DNA of 64,000 nt from Trissonchulus latispiculum (taxonomy: Eukaryota; Nematoda; Enoplea; Enoplida; Ironidae). The notes below the pieces were generated by a model. That model searched no databases, was not told where the DNA came from, and saw nothing but the letters and a program-made list of their open reading frames with translations. Position numbers and translations under genes: made by a program. The DNA lies in the NCBI GenBank assembly GCA_030248195.1, contig JASAND010013270.1, forward strand, positions 1 to 64,000. Direction: 5' to 3'. Of this stretch, positions 21,171 through 33,073 are shown in pieces (the first letter of the stretch is position 1; every line of letters starts with the position of its first letter).

Positions 21171-22046
21171 ATTCATGCCAATTTAGCTTGTTAGCAAATA
21201 AAATTCACTTTCAAGTTTATCATTAACCTGAAGCTAAAGGAACTGTGAGTCGGTACAATAGCTCATGTTGTGTTGAACTCAGATTACAAGTTAGCAGGAT
21301 ATTATAATTTGTTTTATTGTGTGGATTTCAACGTGGAACGTGGATTTCAGCTTTTAGATCTATGAAGAGGTACACCAACCAATGAGATAGCGGTTGCAGA
21401 CTTTATATGTTGACATTTCTTTGACAACTTAATAATCTTTTTGAGAATCTTCGAAAAGCCACTTGATACTTGGATATTTACTTGCAAAAGATAATTAAAA
21501 GCGGGTCCAGGAGTCGTTTAGGGAAGGACCTACTAAACCTTCAAAATGTTTTTCCTAACTTTAGCTGGAGTTGCACCTAAATGAGGAGAAAAGCTAGGAA
21601 TTGAGAGGTTAGCAATCCTAGTTTAGAAATATCGTTTGAAACCCTATTCGTCTAAGTGACGACCTAAGCTAAACTTAGGGGAGCTGCTAGCAGTAAATCA
21701 ACCTTTTTGCACCTCCTTAAATTAGTCACACTTTCTAGAGTTGAGTTGACTGAATTAGTATTAAGTTCGCTCTAGTGCAATGAGCTTTATTTATTTATTT
21801 ATTTATTTATTTATTTGCAACATAGGGCATCCGTAATCAATTTGCTGCTACAACTTCTCTGAAACTGTCACAAGTAACATTCAGCAGAACGACTGAGTGA
21901 CTCAGTCACACTTTCTAGAGTGTAGTTGACTGAATGCGTATAAGTTCAGTCTAGTGGAATAAGCTTATTTACTTATTTGCATAACTATGATACTCTCAAT
22001 AAAATTCGTTATTCCATTCTGTTTAACGCAGATTCACACTTCCAAT
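21171..22046. other. Downstream flank of minus-family gene, unit 2
   Basis: No gene is seen. There is an old MITE-like relic near 21,520-21,720, a (TTTA)n run near 21,788-21,815, and at about 21,890-22,046 a segment that repeats the 3' flank of unit 1 (7,860-8,009). CAGCAGAACG occurs on both sides of that segment, so unit 2 seems to have a unit-1-type flank spliced in. Confidence 0.45.
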
Positions 22047-22562
22047 TCAGCAGAACGGTTCGCCAGGCGTTCCACCGCAACCTGCGGGGCAGCCTCCCGA
22101 TCTCTCGTGGCAAGTTTGGCGGACCGGGCCATCGCAGGGACGGTCGTCCACTTTGCAACAGACTTCGGATCGGCGACAGTCTTTGCAACTCCGACACTGA
22201 CTCGGATCCCGGACACAGGGCGACTCCTTGTCTGCCGGGTTGGCTCGTCGGTAGCCCAGATCGCAGAGACACTGCTTGTACGCCTCTTCCACAATCATTC
22301 GACCGTCGGGGCTGCGACAGCTTTCTCGTCGTCTGCACTCACTGTTGAGCTCGCAGGCCCGTTCCGCTTCGACGCAACGCGATTCTCGGTAGTCGAATCG
22401 ATAGCCCGCTTCGCAGGCGCAGACCCGGTCGCCTGTTTCCTGCGAAGCGATGCATCGACTGTGAGCGCTGTGCTGGGAGCAATCGCTGTCGCTAGCACAG
22501 GGCTCGTAGTACCAGCCGGAGCAGCAGGAAAATAGAAAACTGGCGATAATTAATAATTTCAT
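22047..22562 (-). CDS. Secreted cysteine-rich protein, EB-module-like (minus family, copy 2)
   Basis: This is a 171-residue paralogue of the gene at 8,010 with signal peptide MKLLIIASFLFSCCSG and the same cysteine layout. I take the ATG at 22,562, not the in-frame ATG at 22,625, because it gives the same length as the other two copies and lies just inside the conserved acceptor (TTTCTTATTTCAG on the minus strand). Only a few residues differ from copy 1, mainly at the signal peptide and around residues 120-135. The divergent partner is at 26,440. Confidence 0.8.
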   Translation of the reverse strand: MKLLIIASFLFSCCSGWYYEPCASDSDCSQHSAHSRCIASQETGDRVCACEAGYRFDYRESRCVEAERACELNSECRRRESCRSPDGRMIVEEAYKQCLCDLGYRRANPADKESPCVRDPSQCRSCKDCRRSEVCCKVDDRPCDGPVRQTCHERSGGCPAGCGGTPGEPFC

Positions 22563-22946
22563 TTTTGATGGCTTCAAATAAGTCTGAAATAAGAAAATAG
22601 AGTACATTAGAAATTTAAAGAACAACGATTAAGCACGAGATGAGAATTATTTTTATTGGAGGGATCTGCAGTTAGAAAATCTTAGAGCCTTTCCGAGTAA
22701 GAGTGGAGTATGTAGGGTAGACTGAGTAACCCTTTTAACTCGTTTAAATATCTAGTCTTTGTAGCGATAAGTTCCAGAGATAATCCTAGATGCATACCTT
22801 CTAATGTTAAAAGAGTATACTGATGTACCCTGAATATCAATTACTCAGTTCGCATGAAATGTTTACAATTAACTGCCGCGCTGACAATTACACAAAGGAT
22901 TCCAATTTACACAAGAGAACTTTTGCTTTGTCTTGGTTAAAACCAG
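22563..22946. other. Spacer beside minus-family gene, unit 2
   Basis: This is the conserved unit spacer with an acceptor for the minus gene. It ends with target triplet CAG (22,944-22,946) of the foldback element. Confidence 0.4.
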
Positions 22947-23732
22947 GGCCCTGTTGCACCAACCACTGATTACTGATTAATCAGTAATCAGTAATCAGTA
23001 ATCAGTAAAATCTGTTGCACCAACTTCACTGATTACAATCAGTAATCAGTAATCAGTAATCAGTAAATAATCAGTGAATAATCAGTGAATAATCAGTAAG
23101 TTGTTGCACCAAACTCTTCCCTGATTACTGATTACTGATTATTTTCGCTTAAATTTAATCAGTCTTCTTTAACATGATTACTGCACAATCAGTCTAATTT
23201 TTCAGTAATTATAGGGGCATATTTTGTGAATCTTTTCATTAATACTTAGTAAATACTTTGTTATCAGTTGAATTTTATCCGATTTCTAGCAAAGATTCCT
23301 ACTTCCGCAATAAATACCTATATGTTCAAGTAGTTTTCCACTCTTGGTAAGCCAATAAGTACAGTTAGCACTAAAATCAATAAAAATGGATAAGCTACAA
23401 AAAATTAAAAATAAACTATAAATTTTTAAAATGTAGTAGTAAAGCTGCAATTAGGTAGTATTTTTCTGTTGAGTTTCTGGGCCAGCATATCCCACAATCA
23501 GCCATATTTCCTACGTAATCAGTAATCAGTAAATGTATGGACGTCCATTTCTCATCTAATCAGTAATCAGTAAAAGTATATGAAGACGTGTGTTTCTCGT
23601 GTAATCAGTAATCAGTAATCAGCAATCAGTAATCAGTAGTCTTGTGCAACGGAAAATAACTTACTGATTACTGATTACTGATCGCTGATTACTGATTACT
23701 GATTACTGATTAAAAGTTGGTGCAACAGGGCC
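22947..23732. mobile_element. Foldback TIR element with CAG target duplication (Harbinger-like MITE)
   Basis: Termini GGCCCTGTTGCACCAAC and GTTGGTGCAACAGGGCC are perfect inverses and are flanked by CAG (22,944-22,946 and 23,733-23,735). Units 1 and 3 lack the insert; unit 3 reads AAAACCAGAAAAG across the empty site. Subterminal arms consist of many AATCAGT heptamers on the left and ACTGATT on the right, so most of the element can fold back. A 3-bp duplication with GGCC-type ends fits PIF/Harbinger elements (inference). No transposase is seen. Confidence 0.75.
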
Positions 23733-23735
23733 CAG

Positions 23736-24537
23736 AAAAGTTTGACTAAAACCTGTGTTCACTGTCAAGCCCACGCTGAGCAGACAAAAAATTGCAGAGC
23801 AATTTCTCAGCGACAGCAATTTTTTTGTGACTTAAAATGTCTAAGTTAATTTATTGTTTAAAATTCTGCATGAAATGAAGCAAATAAATCAGTTTCCAAT
23901 CTCCTGGACGAAACATTATTGGAAACCTGCAGTACTTTTTACTGTATCAAAATGTTATGGTCAAAGATTTAAGCATTTATATAACGTAATTGTTGAACTG
24001 AAATTCTGAGTTGAGCCAATTGTTGCAAATGAAACAATTGGCTTAACTGTAAACCATAAGATCACAAACTCTATAAGAGTCTGCAGAATTTGACCCTCAG
24101 TCCAAAAGCCTAAACCGAATCAACCGATTAAAATCAAATCTCCGAGCACGCTCTACTATCAGAAAAATTTTGTTCGAAATAAATAGCCATTTTCATAATC
24201 CATTTAAATGAAATGCAGACGAGATGAGAATTCTCTACAGCTGAGCTCAGTCACAACAGTATTAACAAACAAAGTTTTCATAAAATGTTTTGTCGTCAAC
24301 GTAAAGCTGAATGTCAACAAAATGAACAAATCCATGAGCTGTGAGTTGACGATATTCAAATGATTTTAATCCCCTAGAATGGATGAGAATGCAAAACAGC
24401 ACAGGAATCCATATCCTCTTAAATGAAACCGAGGAATGTGATTAGGAAACAAAAAATAAGTGTAAAAATAAATAAATCTCAATTTAGTGTCGTATAACTA
24501 TGTGCTATCCTGAAAAATAATATATAAGAGTGTGACA
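23736..24537. other. Spacer, unit 2
   Basis: This conserved AT-rich spacer holds no gene. It ends with TATATAA at 24,531-24,537, as in unit 1. Confidence 0.35.
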
Positions 24538-24756
24538 GCAGGCAAGATCTCTGTTTCTCTGTGTCTACAAACGCCAATATCATTTAGCGCGCATCAACGC
24601 GCGTCGACGCGACGACGCGTTTAGGGGTAGCACTGCACTTCGGCGTGATGCTACATTGCGTGAGTCGATGCTCCAAATGTAACATGGCGGTTTAGCGCGT
24701 TGACGCGCGGGGTAGGGGTCAGCCGTTGCCTAGAGCTTGCCAGCTGTCACACACTC
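24538..24756. mobile_element. Small inverted-repeat element, unit 2
   Basis: This is a copy of the 9,777 element with ends GAGTGTGACAGC and GCTGTCACACACTC and the same position within the unit. Confidence 0.45.
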
Positions 24757-25971
24757 AAAATCGGCAGAGATTAAGACGCGTTGCACACGAGAGTACGTTA
24801 AAGCGAGCGCCAATGCCAAATCAAATCAACACAACACTAACTTTACGGTGTTGTTTGAAAAAAATATGCTCCGGAAAGGAGGCTTAACTACTACTGGTTT
24901 GGAGCAATTGTAATGTAATGTGAGCAATCATTAATTGCAGATCAACGGATCTGTAAACCGGGGATTGATAAACGGAAACGCAATTGTCAAACGAGCAGAC
25001 TAATTGCGTTTTGCAATTTTAAATAATAACTGGGTTGTTTGAAATTTCGCCTCACTCATTCAAAATATCGCTTAATAGGCCACCAGAACTGGAATTCGAA
25101 ATCCCACAAGTTTCAATGACATCAGCATTCATGCCGTACGACTCAACTTGTTGTTTGCAAGACTTTTTCTCCGTTTTTGTGATTTCAGAAAAAACCGGAA
25201 AACTCCACCCATATCCGATGTCTGACGACAAAATAAATTTTTATTGCACAAACAAGGTTTGCACTAATTCAGAAGCAGTGCTCGCCTAGTCCGGAATGCG
25301 TAGGCGATTCAGAAGAATTAAAGACAGATTGCATAATTTGCAGTTCAGTCGTTGCACTTGTATTCCTGTTTTGCTATTGTGCGGTTTTTTGCACACAAAA
25401 GTTGTCGATTTTTGCTACAGTCTAAGTTTGCTTACTCTTTGTAAAGTTACTGTTGTCAGATTCTGTGTTTTGTAGTATGCAATTTTATAGGATTTCCAAC
25501 ATAAGATAGGGTCGGATCCTGGGGGGGGGGCTTGTCCCAAGACAATTCTGAGGGGGCTTGTACCTTGAACCGAAATTTTCGAGGGGGCTTATACCACAAG
25601 CATAAATTAACGCTAATAGTAATATAAACTCAAAATTTTTAAAGAAATTGAAGAATATTGCCAATTTTTAGAAAAAAATTCAAAATTTTGATCGATTTTT
25701 TGGAAAAAATATGAAATTTTAGCAAAAAATTCCGGCGAAGCCGGAAATTATTTGGAATTTTGGTGCGAATACCTACTTTTTTCCGGACATTTCTGCTTAG
25801 CCCTTGCCCAATTTTTCCTTATCCCTTGGCCCTGGCGGCGATAGGGCTTGTAGCTTGTCCGGGCTTGGCGGGGGCTTGGACCCCCCCATACCCCCCCGTG
25901 TCAACCTATGGTTTCCTACGTCAGAACCATGCCTATCTGCAGAAAATTTAAATTGTTGAACTCTAAATTAG
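24757..25971. other. Spacer and G-rich repeat, unit 2
   Basis: The conserved block at 25,020-25,289 matches unit 1 with small indels. At 25,510-25,910 the GGGGGCTTGTACC-type repeat follows. No gene is recognised. Confidence 0.4.
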
Positions 25972-26039
25972 ATTTTGCTGGATTCGAACCAACGACTTGC
26001 AGATATCAAGTCATACGTACTACCACGCAGCCATTTCCA
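25972..26039 (-). pseudogene. tRNA-like sequence, unit 2
   Basis: This is a copy of the tRNA-like sequence at 11,224 with intact box A and box B motifs but unpaired acceptor ends. Confidence 0.45.
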
Positions 26040-26439
26040 GGAACCTGATTTCACTTTCAGATTTCATTTAGCGAAACTTTTCAGTAACCAGTCAAGTTGG
26101 CGCGCGCATGAATGAGATAATTTTGGCACCAAATTCGACATTATTATTTCTGAATTCATAAGTGTAGAATATGATATTCAATAAAATATAAAGCATGAAG
26201 GTTTTCGTACCAGGTATACAGTTATGATAAGCTGATTAAAGTATATGTTAGTGAAAATACTTTATTGGCGACAAGGGTGGGATTAGAAGTATTCCACTAA
26301 CTTTTACTTTAATAAGGTTGTTATGTGTTGAGTTTTAGCATGTCCTGTACCCAAACATTGTACATAACAACAGTGATCACTGAACCTTGCAAACAACTCA
26401 TTAATTTTTTCCATATTTTTCAGATCAAGCCTTTAAATT
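26040..26439 (+). promoter_or_regulatory. 5' flank and splice acceptor of plus-family gene, copy 2
   Basis: This AT-rich flank ends in acceptor CCATATTTTTCAG at 26,423, 16 bases before the ATG. It is nearly identical to unit 3. Confidence 0.4.
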
Positions 26440-26997
26440 ATGCATTCCCTGATGCTGTTTGTTGCTCTATTTATTGCCAGCGCGTGTGCCGCAAACACAG
26501 CAACCGCCAACAACTACTGGTACTACTCCGATTGCGGGCGAGATCGAGACTGTCGTCGATTCGACAAGAACGCTCGATGCGTCGCCAAACAGAACACGGG
26601 TCAGGTCGGGGCCTCCGGGTGCGCCTGCAATCCCGGCTATCGATACGATCAGCGCGAGAATCGCTGCATCGCGGCTCCGCAGGCCTGCGAGTTCGACAGC
26701 GAGTGCAGCAGCGATCTGGAGCGATGTCGCAGGCCGGACGGATTCCTCCCCGCAGAGGAGGCCTACAAACAGTGTCTCTGCGATCCGGGATACACCCGGG
26801 AGGACCCGGAGGACAAACTGTCCCCCTGCGTTCGGGACCCCAACCAATGCATCGGTTCTGGGGACTGTCCGCCGGGCCAGTTCTGCTGCAAACAGGATTG
26901 GCGACCCTGCGACGGAGGAATCAGCCAAACCTGTCATCCGATCAGCGAAGGATGTCCCAAAGGGTGTGGTGTTATCGACTCCGAACTTGTCTGCTAA
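26440..26997 (+). CDS. Secreted cysteine-rich protein, EB-module-like (plus family, copy 2)
   Basis: This is a 185-residue paralogue with the same signal peptide and cysteine positions as the copy at 11,717. It differs mainly in residues about 97-125 (RRPDGFLPAEEAYKQ and DPGYTREDPEDK), a cluster of changes in one inter-cysteine loop that suggests either selection or gene conversion. AATAAA lies at 27,032-27,037, inside the duplication flanking the SINE. Function is unknown; it is a predicted extracellular disulfide-rich protein. Confidence 0.82.
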   Translation: MHSLMLFVALFIASACAANTATANNYWYYSDCGRDRDCRRFDKNARCVAKQNTGQVGASGCACNPGYRYDQRENRCIAAPQACEFDSECSSDLERCRRPDGFLPAEEAYKQCLCDPGYTREDPEDKLSPCVRDPNQCIGSGDCPPGQFCCKQDWRPCDGGISQTCHPISEGCPKGCGVIDSELVC

Positions 26998-27047
26998 AAG
27001 TGTAGTCTTTGAGTGTAGCTTATGTTTCCTAAATAAATCTTTCCAGC

Positions 27048-27341
27048 CTCTGCTAGCGCAGTGGTTTCTTACTGCGCTATAAGTGGAGGACCATGTGAAG
27101 CCTGGATCTTGCAAAAAATAAGCTCTAGCACCCTTTCACATCCCTCCTGGGCAATTTATCGAGATTGTCAAGGGGTTGCCGCCAATCAGGTAGAGCTGCC
27201 ACAGAACCTCCGATAGCCTTGTAGAACACCTCGTGTAATTGCTATGGCAATTATTCAGTGTCAGCATCCCCCTTCCCTCAAAAATGCATACGTTCTAAGC
27301 TGGCACTACCCCTAACCGGACTGGGGGGAGGTGACTGTAGA
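27048..27341 (+). mobile_element. SINE-like retroposon, unit 2
   Basis: Orthologous to the insert at 12,325, with the same 17-bp flanking duplications (27,031-27,047 and 27,342-27,358). It therefore inserted before units 1 and 2 split. Confidence 0.6.
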
Positions 27342-27411
27342 AAATAAATCTTTACAGCTATGAAAAACTTAGTCTTAGAAATTTGATTAAAGATACACAT
27401 TTTTGGTTTGG

Positions 27412-28010
27412 AGGGGGGGGGGGGGGGGGGGGGGGGGAGGGGTTTGGAGGGGGTAGAAGGTGGTATTATTTTGAGGTTGATTGATGGGAGGCGGGGAGCC
27501 GGGGAGAGAGGTGCTCCCGGAGGTGAGTAAAATGAGTAAATAAAAAAGTGTCAATAGTATTTGTTTTGAAGTCTCGACGAGTAAGAAAGTTGTATTGGGT
27601 GGAATGATATTTGAGTTAGAGGGAAATGGAAAATGGCAAAAACGGCCAAATGGTAAATTGAAGTTTGATCGTTTTGGTATATTCGAAAGCTCTCTTGTGT
27701 AGATACTTGTTAGTTCAAGAAATGTACAGAATGAGTTAGGGGCCAAGGGGTATGGCCAAGGCCATGGTAAAATTGAAATTGTCGGATCGGTGATGGTATT
27801 TGAGTTGTGAGTGAAAGTTTTGGGAAGTTGTGGGGAGATAGAGGATGAGGGCAATTATAGGTTATTTTTATTTTTGGATTTTGTTTTTGAGATTGGAGGG
27901 GTGAGAGGGGTTGATATTTTTGAGTTGATTGATGTGGAGGGGAGGGAGAGAGGTGTGGAGCAGGTGAGTAATGAGTAGAAGTTGTATGAGCTAATTTTGG
28001 TATATTCGAA
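27412..28010. other. Probable low-quality consensus stretch
   Basis: A run of over 25 G is followed by about 570 bp that follow block 1 only with very many small deletions. The flanks on both sides match well. This pattern looks like unpolished long-read or gap-filled consensus rather than biology. Confidence 0.6.
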
Positions 28011-28955
28011 AGTCTCGGCGAGTAATGAAAAGTTGTATAGGGTCAAGACCTGAAAATGCACCCATTTTGAGTTATGCGGCCGAAAATGGTCAAAAAATGG
28101 CCAAAAACGGCCAAAATGGTCAAATTGAAATTTGATCGGGCTCATATTGGTATCATTCGAAAGCTCTCGATGAGTAATGAAAAAGTTGTATAGGCCAACG
28201 CACTAAAGTGGAGGAAAAATGAGTTACGGAGCCTCAAATCGGTCAAAAATGGCCAAAATGGGTCAAAATGGGTCAAAATTAAAAAGTGTCGGAAATTATC
28301 AATATGGATATCATTGGAAAGCTCTTGTTGCGTAGATAAAAGTTGTAATAGAGCCAAAGCTCCTAACTGCATGCAATCTGAGTTATGTCCCTTGATAAGA
28401 GGAAAAATGCCAGCGGCAACCCATTCATGCAAATAAGCTTGTTATTATTATTATCCGTCTGTCCCCCCTGATCTCGAGATTGGGAAGGGGTACAGGGGTG
28501 GTTGATACCTTATTTTGAAGCCCTTGACTAGGACATCTCCGGGAAGCAAGATGGCTCCGATACCTTCCGGATTCCGGGAATGGTGAATCCCGGATTTTTA
28601 AAATGGTAAGGGGGGACCAAGGCGAAATTTCAAAATCAAAATTTGGTCAAAAATTTTTTGTCTCCGATTTCACTCAAAAGTTGGTCGGTAACTCGACCAC
28701 GCTGATTTCGAAACTGAAATCGAAATTTCCGGAAAATTTACGGATTTCGAGATATTCGACCCGGAAAATTCCGGATTTTGAAAAATTTCTCCAAAAGTGG
28801 TCGACATGGTACTCAAATGAAAGATCTCGTCGAGCTGAGTAACTTTCCTTCTTGCGACATTTTCCGTAAATGCGTCTAGCGAAAGTTATGGCAGAAAAAC
28901 AAACAGAAAAAGCTGTTGTGGGCAACACATTCTTGCAGTAGCGCTAGTTATTATT

Positions 28956-29964
28956 GGGTTCCCGCCCTTTTCCAAAGGGTTTGGAACCCTATGCTCTGGA
29001 CATGTTTATTTTATTTTCTTATTATTATTATTGTTCACATTTTCGTGTCCCTCCCTCTATCTCGAGTTTGGGTGGGCCGATCGGGCTGAAATCTTCAGTG
29101 GAGTTGCACATGGACCTGAACTGCTCCCGGAAGCGCGGGGAGCCCCGGGGGAGCAGAGGTGCTCCCGGAGCACCCCCGTGAGTAAAAATGAGTAACATAA
29201 AAAAGTTGTCCAAATGAGCTAATTTTGATATCATTCGAAAGCTCTCGGCGAGTAATGAAAAAGTTGTAATTGGGTCAAGGCCTGAAAATGTACCTATTTT
29301 GAGTTATGAGGCGAAAAAGGGTCAAAAATGGCCAAAACGGCCAAAACGGCCGTTTGAAGGGGTTTTCGCCTTTATCTCGAGCTATAGTCAACTAGTTGGC
29401 CTGAAATTTTGTATGTAGGGTGGCACCCGATGCGGGAAGCCCCTCCGGGCACCTGGGTACCATAGTGTCACACAATTCGCGATTACTCGATGCTGCAAAA
29501 GGTCAAAATTGAAAGTTACGGAAACCCCCCAATATGGGTATCATTCGAAAGCTCTCGTTGCGTGGATGAAAAGTTGTAATAGGGCCAAAGCGCCAAAATG
29601 TAGGACAAATGAGTTACGTGGCCTCAAATGGGTCAGAAATGGTGAAAACCGGTAAATATGGGCCAAATTGAAAATTGTCGGATACGGTCGATACCGATGT
29701 CATTCGAAAGCTCTCGTTGAGTAGATAAAAAGTTCTAATTAGACCAAAGCGTTAAAGTGTAGGAAAAATGAGTTATGAGGCCACAAAAGTATCAAAAACA
29801 GCCAAACTCTACCAAATTGGGTCAAAATTGTCGCACCAGGCTAATACTGGAATCAATTGAAAGCTCTTTGTGAGCTGGGAGCAAGTAACACGCGAAATGT
29901 GAAATGTAATATTTATGATAGAAATGGACACTTTCTATAAACGGAAAAATGACGGGCGGGAACC
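28956..29964 (+). mobile_element. H5 element, block 2 copy a
   Basis: Head GGGTTCCCGCCC with hairpin arm GGAACCC (ends 28,989), TTA-rich tract, core repeats, and tail GGGCGGGAACC at 29,954-29,964. At 1.0 kb with one head and one tail, it is the simplest complete example of the family. Confidence 0.7.
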
Positions 29965-29986
29965 ACTTGATGCCTTTTGACTTATT

Positions 29987-31191
29987 GGGTTCCCGCCCTT
30001 TTCCAAAGGGTTTGGAACCCTATGTTCTGGACATGTTTATTATTATTATTCTTATTCTTATTCTTATTATTGTCCACAATTTCGTGTACCCCCTGTCTAT
30101 CTCGAGATTGGGAAGGGGTAGAGAGGTGGTTGATTCCTCATTTTGAAGGTCTTGACTTGAACTGCTCCCGGAAGTGCGGGGAGCCCCGGGGGAGCAGAGG
30201 TGCTCCCGGAGCACCCCCGTGAGAAAAAATGAGTAAAATAAAAAAGTTGTCCAAATGAGCTAATTTTGGTATCATTCGAAAGCTCTCGTCGAGCCATGAA
30301 AAAGTTGTAATAGGGCCGAGGCCTGAAAATGTACCTATTTTGAGTTATGAGGCGAAAAAGGGTCAAAAATGGCCAAAACGGCCAAAACGGCCGTTTGAAG
30401 GGGTTTTCCGCCTTTATCTCGAGCTAGAGTCAACTAGTTGGCCTGAAATTTGGCATGTAGAGTGGCACCCGATGGGGGAAGACCCTCCGGGCACCTGGGT
30501 TCCATAGTGTCAGGCAATTAGCAATTACTCGATACGGTGATGCTGCAAATGGTCAAAATTGAAAGTGACGGAAATCCCCCAATATGGGTATCATTCGAAA
30601 GCTCTCGTTGCGTGGATATAAAGTTGTAATAGGGCCAAAGCGTCAAAATGTGGGAAAAATGAGTTACGTGGTTCCAAAGGGGTCAAAATGGCAAGAAACG
30701 GTCAAAATGGGCCAAAATTAAAAGTTGTCGGAAATCCCCCAATATGGATACCATTCGACAGCTCTCGTTGCGTGGATAAAAAGTTGTAATAGAGCCAAGG
30801 CGTCAAAATGTAGGAAAAATTAGTTACGGGGCCTCAAATGGGTCAAAAATGGCCAAAAACAGGTCAAAATGGGTCAAAATTGAAAATTGTCGGATCCGGT
30901 CGATACCGACGTCATTCGAAAGCTCTCGTTGAGTAGATAAAAAGTTGTAATAGGGCCGAAGCGTCAACGTGTACGAAAAATGAGTTACAGAGCTTCAAAT
31001 GGAGCAAAAATGAGCAAAAACGGTCAAAATCGAACTTTGTCGGATTGGTCTGATAGTGGTATAAATCGAAAGCTTTTGGTGTGCTGGGAGTGGGAACCAG
31101 TTATAATAGATGAAAACTAGTAACTGCATATTTTTCCAGAAAGTATATACATAAACTCATTCTATAAACGGAAAAATGTCGGGCGGGAACC
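29987..31191 (+). mobile_element. H5 element, block 2 copy b
   Basis: Head at 29,987-30,020, followed by TTATTATTATTCTTATTC and a CTATCTCGAGATTGG body more like H4, then core repeats and tail GGGCGGGAACC at 31,181-31,191. It appears to be a mosaic with an H5 head and tail around an H4-like body. Confidence 0.65.
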
Positions 31192-31206
31192 ACTTGATGC
31201 CTTTTG

Positions 31207-31237
<31 letters not shown>

Positions 31238-32363
31238 CTTGTCCCCCCCCTATTAACTCAAGCTAGACTCAATGCCCGGAGCTGAAATTTGGTGGGTATG
31301 TGGGGGTTGGTCCCAAACCTGGCCCATTTTAATTTCATCGCTCTAGCCCCACCCAGTCGACCAGGGCAGGGAATTTAATTTTTTAAAATCGTAAGGGGGG
31401 ACCAAGGCGATTCTCAAAAATGGCCGAAAACTTTTTGTCTCCGATTTCGTTGAAAAGTTGATCATAAGGTAATTCGGGGACGTAGATTCCAAATCTGCAA
31501 TCGAAATTTTTCTACCCTTTGCGGATCTCCAGATATGGCCAAAAGTTACACTGTTGGAGACCGCAAAAATGAGCAAATTGCCCAAAAACGCCTAATATCA
31601 GCGTTTTCCGAACTAGTTAGTCAAGTTGAACTGGTGGATTTGCTAGAATACCTTTTAACAGGCAGTATCAAATAACTTTTAGCAATAATTATCGTAAATC
31701 TCTTATCCCAACTGCCCTTTTATGGGCAACCATCTTGCAAAGATTGGTCAAAAATGAAAGTTGTCAAATCCTACTGATTTTGGTATCGTTCGAAAGGTCT
31801 CAACGAGCTATAAAATAGTTGTAATAGGGCCAAATCCTGAAAATGTACTAATTTCGAGTTTTGACCCTCGATACGCTGATGTTGCAATAATCGACTAAAA
31901 AGAAAAGTTGTCGAATCCTGCTGATTTTGAGATCATTCGAAAGCTCTCAACGAGCTAAGAAAAAGCTGTAATAGGGCCAAACCTTGAAAATGTACGAAAT
32001 TCGAGTTTTGGCCCTCGATACGCTGATGTTGCAAATCGGCCAAGACTGAAAGTTGTCTGTGAGCAAATTGCCAAGAAAGGCCTAATATCAGTGCTTTTTC
32101 GAACGCGTTAGTCAAGTTGAGCTGGTGGGTTTGCCAGGACGCCCTTTAAGAGGGTGTATCAAATAACCTTTAGCGATATTTGGTCAAAGATTCGTTATCC
32201 CAACTGCCCTTTTAAGGGCAACCATTTCCAGAAAAATTCCTCATCCAACTGCCCCTAAGGGCAACCATTTTCAGAAAACAACACGAAAAATGCTCTTGTC
32301 ATCGTTTGACTGAAAATCGACGCTACAAAGTTTGCTGCCTACAGAAAGAAGCGGCGGCAAACC

Positions 32364-33073
32364 ATTCATGCCAATTTAGCTTGTTAGCAAATAAAATTCA
32401 CTTTCAAGTTTATCATTAACCTGAAGCTAAAGGAACTGTGAGTCGGTACAATAGCTCATGTTGTGTTGAACTCAGATTACAAGTTAGCAGGATATTATAA
32501 TTTGTTTTATTGTGTGGATTTCAACGTGGAACGTGGATTTCAGCTTTTAGATCTATGAAGAGGTACACCAACCAACGAGATAGCGGTTGCAGACTTTGTA
32601 TGTTGACATTTCTTTGACAACTTAATAATCTTTTTGAGAGTCTTCGAAAAGCCACTTGATACTTGGATATTTACTTGCAAAAGATAATTAAAAGCGGGTC
32701 CAGGAGTCGTTTAGGGAAGGACCTACTAAACCTTCATAATGTTTTTCCTAACTTTAGCTGGAGTTGCACCTAAATGAGGAGAAAAGCTAGGAATTGAGAG
32801 GTTAGCAATCCTAGTTTAGAAATATCGTTTGAAACCCTATTCGTCTAAGTGACGACCTAAGCTAAACTTAGGGGAGCTGCTAGCAGTAAATCAACCTTTT
32901 TGCACCTCCTTAAATTAGTCACGCTTTCTAGAGTTGAGTTGACTGAATTAGTATTAAGTTCGCTCTAGTGCAATGAGCTTTATTTATTTATTTATTTATT
33001 TATTTATTTGCAACATAGGGCATCCGTAATCAATTTGCTGCTACAACTTCTCTGAAACTGTCACAAGTAAAAT
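32364..33073. other. Downstream flank of minus-family gene, unit 3
   Basis: No gene is seen. The stretch matches 21,171-21,880 of unit 2, including the MITE relic and a (TTTA)n run near 32,980-33,010 that contains AATAAA signals on the minus strand. Confidence 0.4.

Larger units (their letters stand above)
27408..32363. mobile_element. Nest of hairpin-headed elements, block 2
   Basis: This is a shortened version of block 1. The H1 head is destroyed by a poly-G run. An H3-type tail is at 28,413-28,422, an H2 tail at 28,918-28,928, H5 heads at 28,956 and 29,987, H5 tails at 29,954-29,964 and 31,181-31,191, and the H1 tail GCGGCAAACC at 32,354-32,363. The first H5 tail is followed within 25 bp by the second H5 head, where block 1 has H6. 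Confidence 0.65.
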
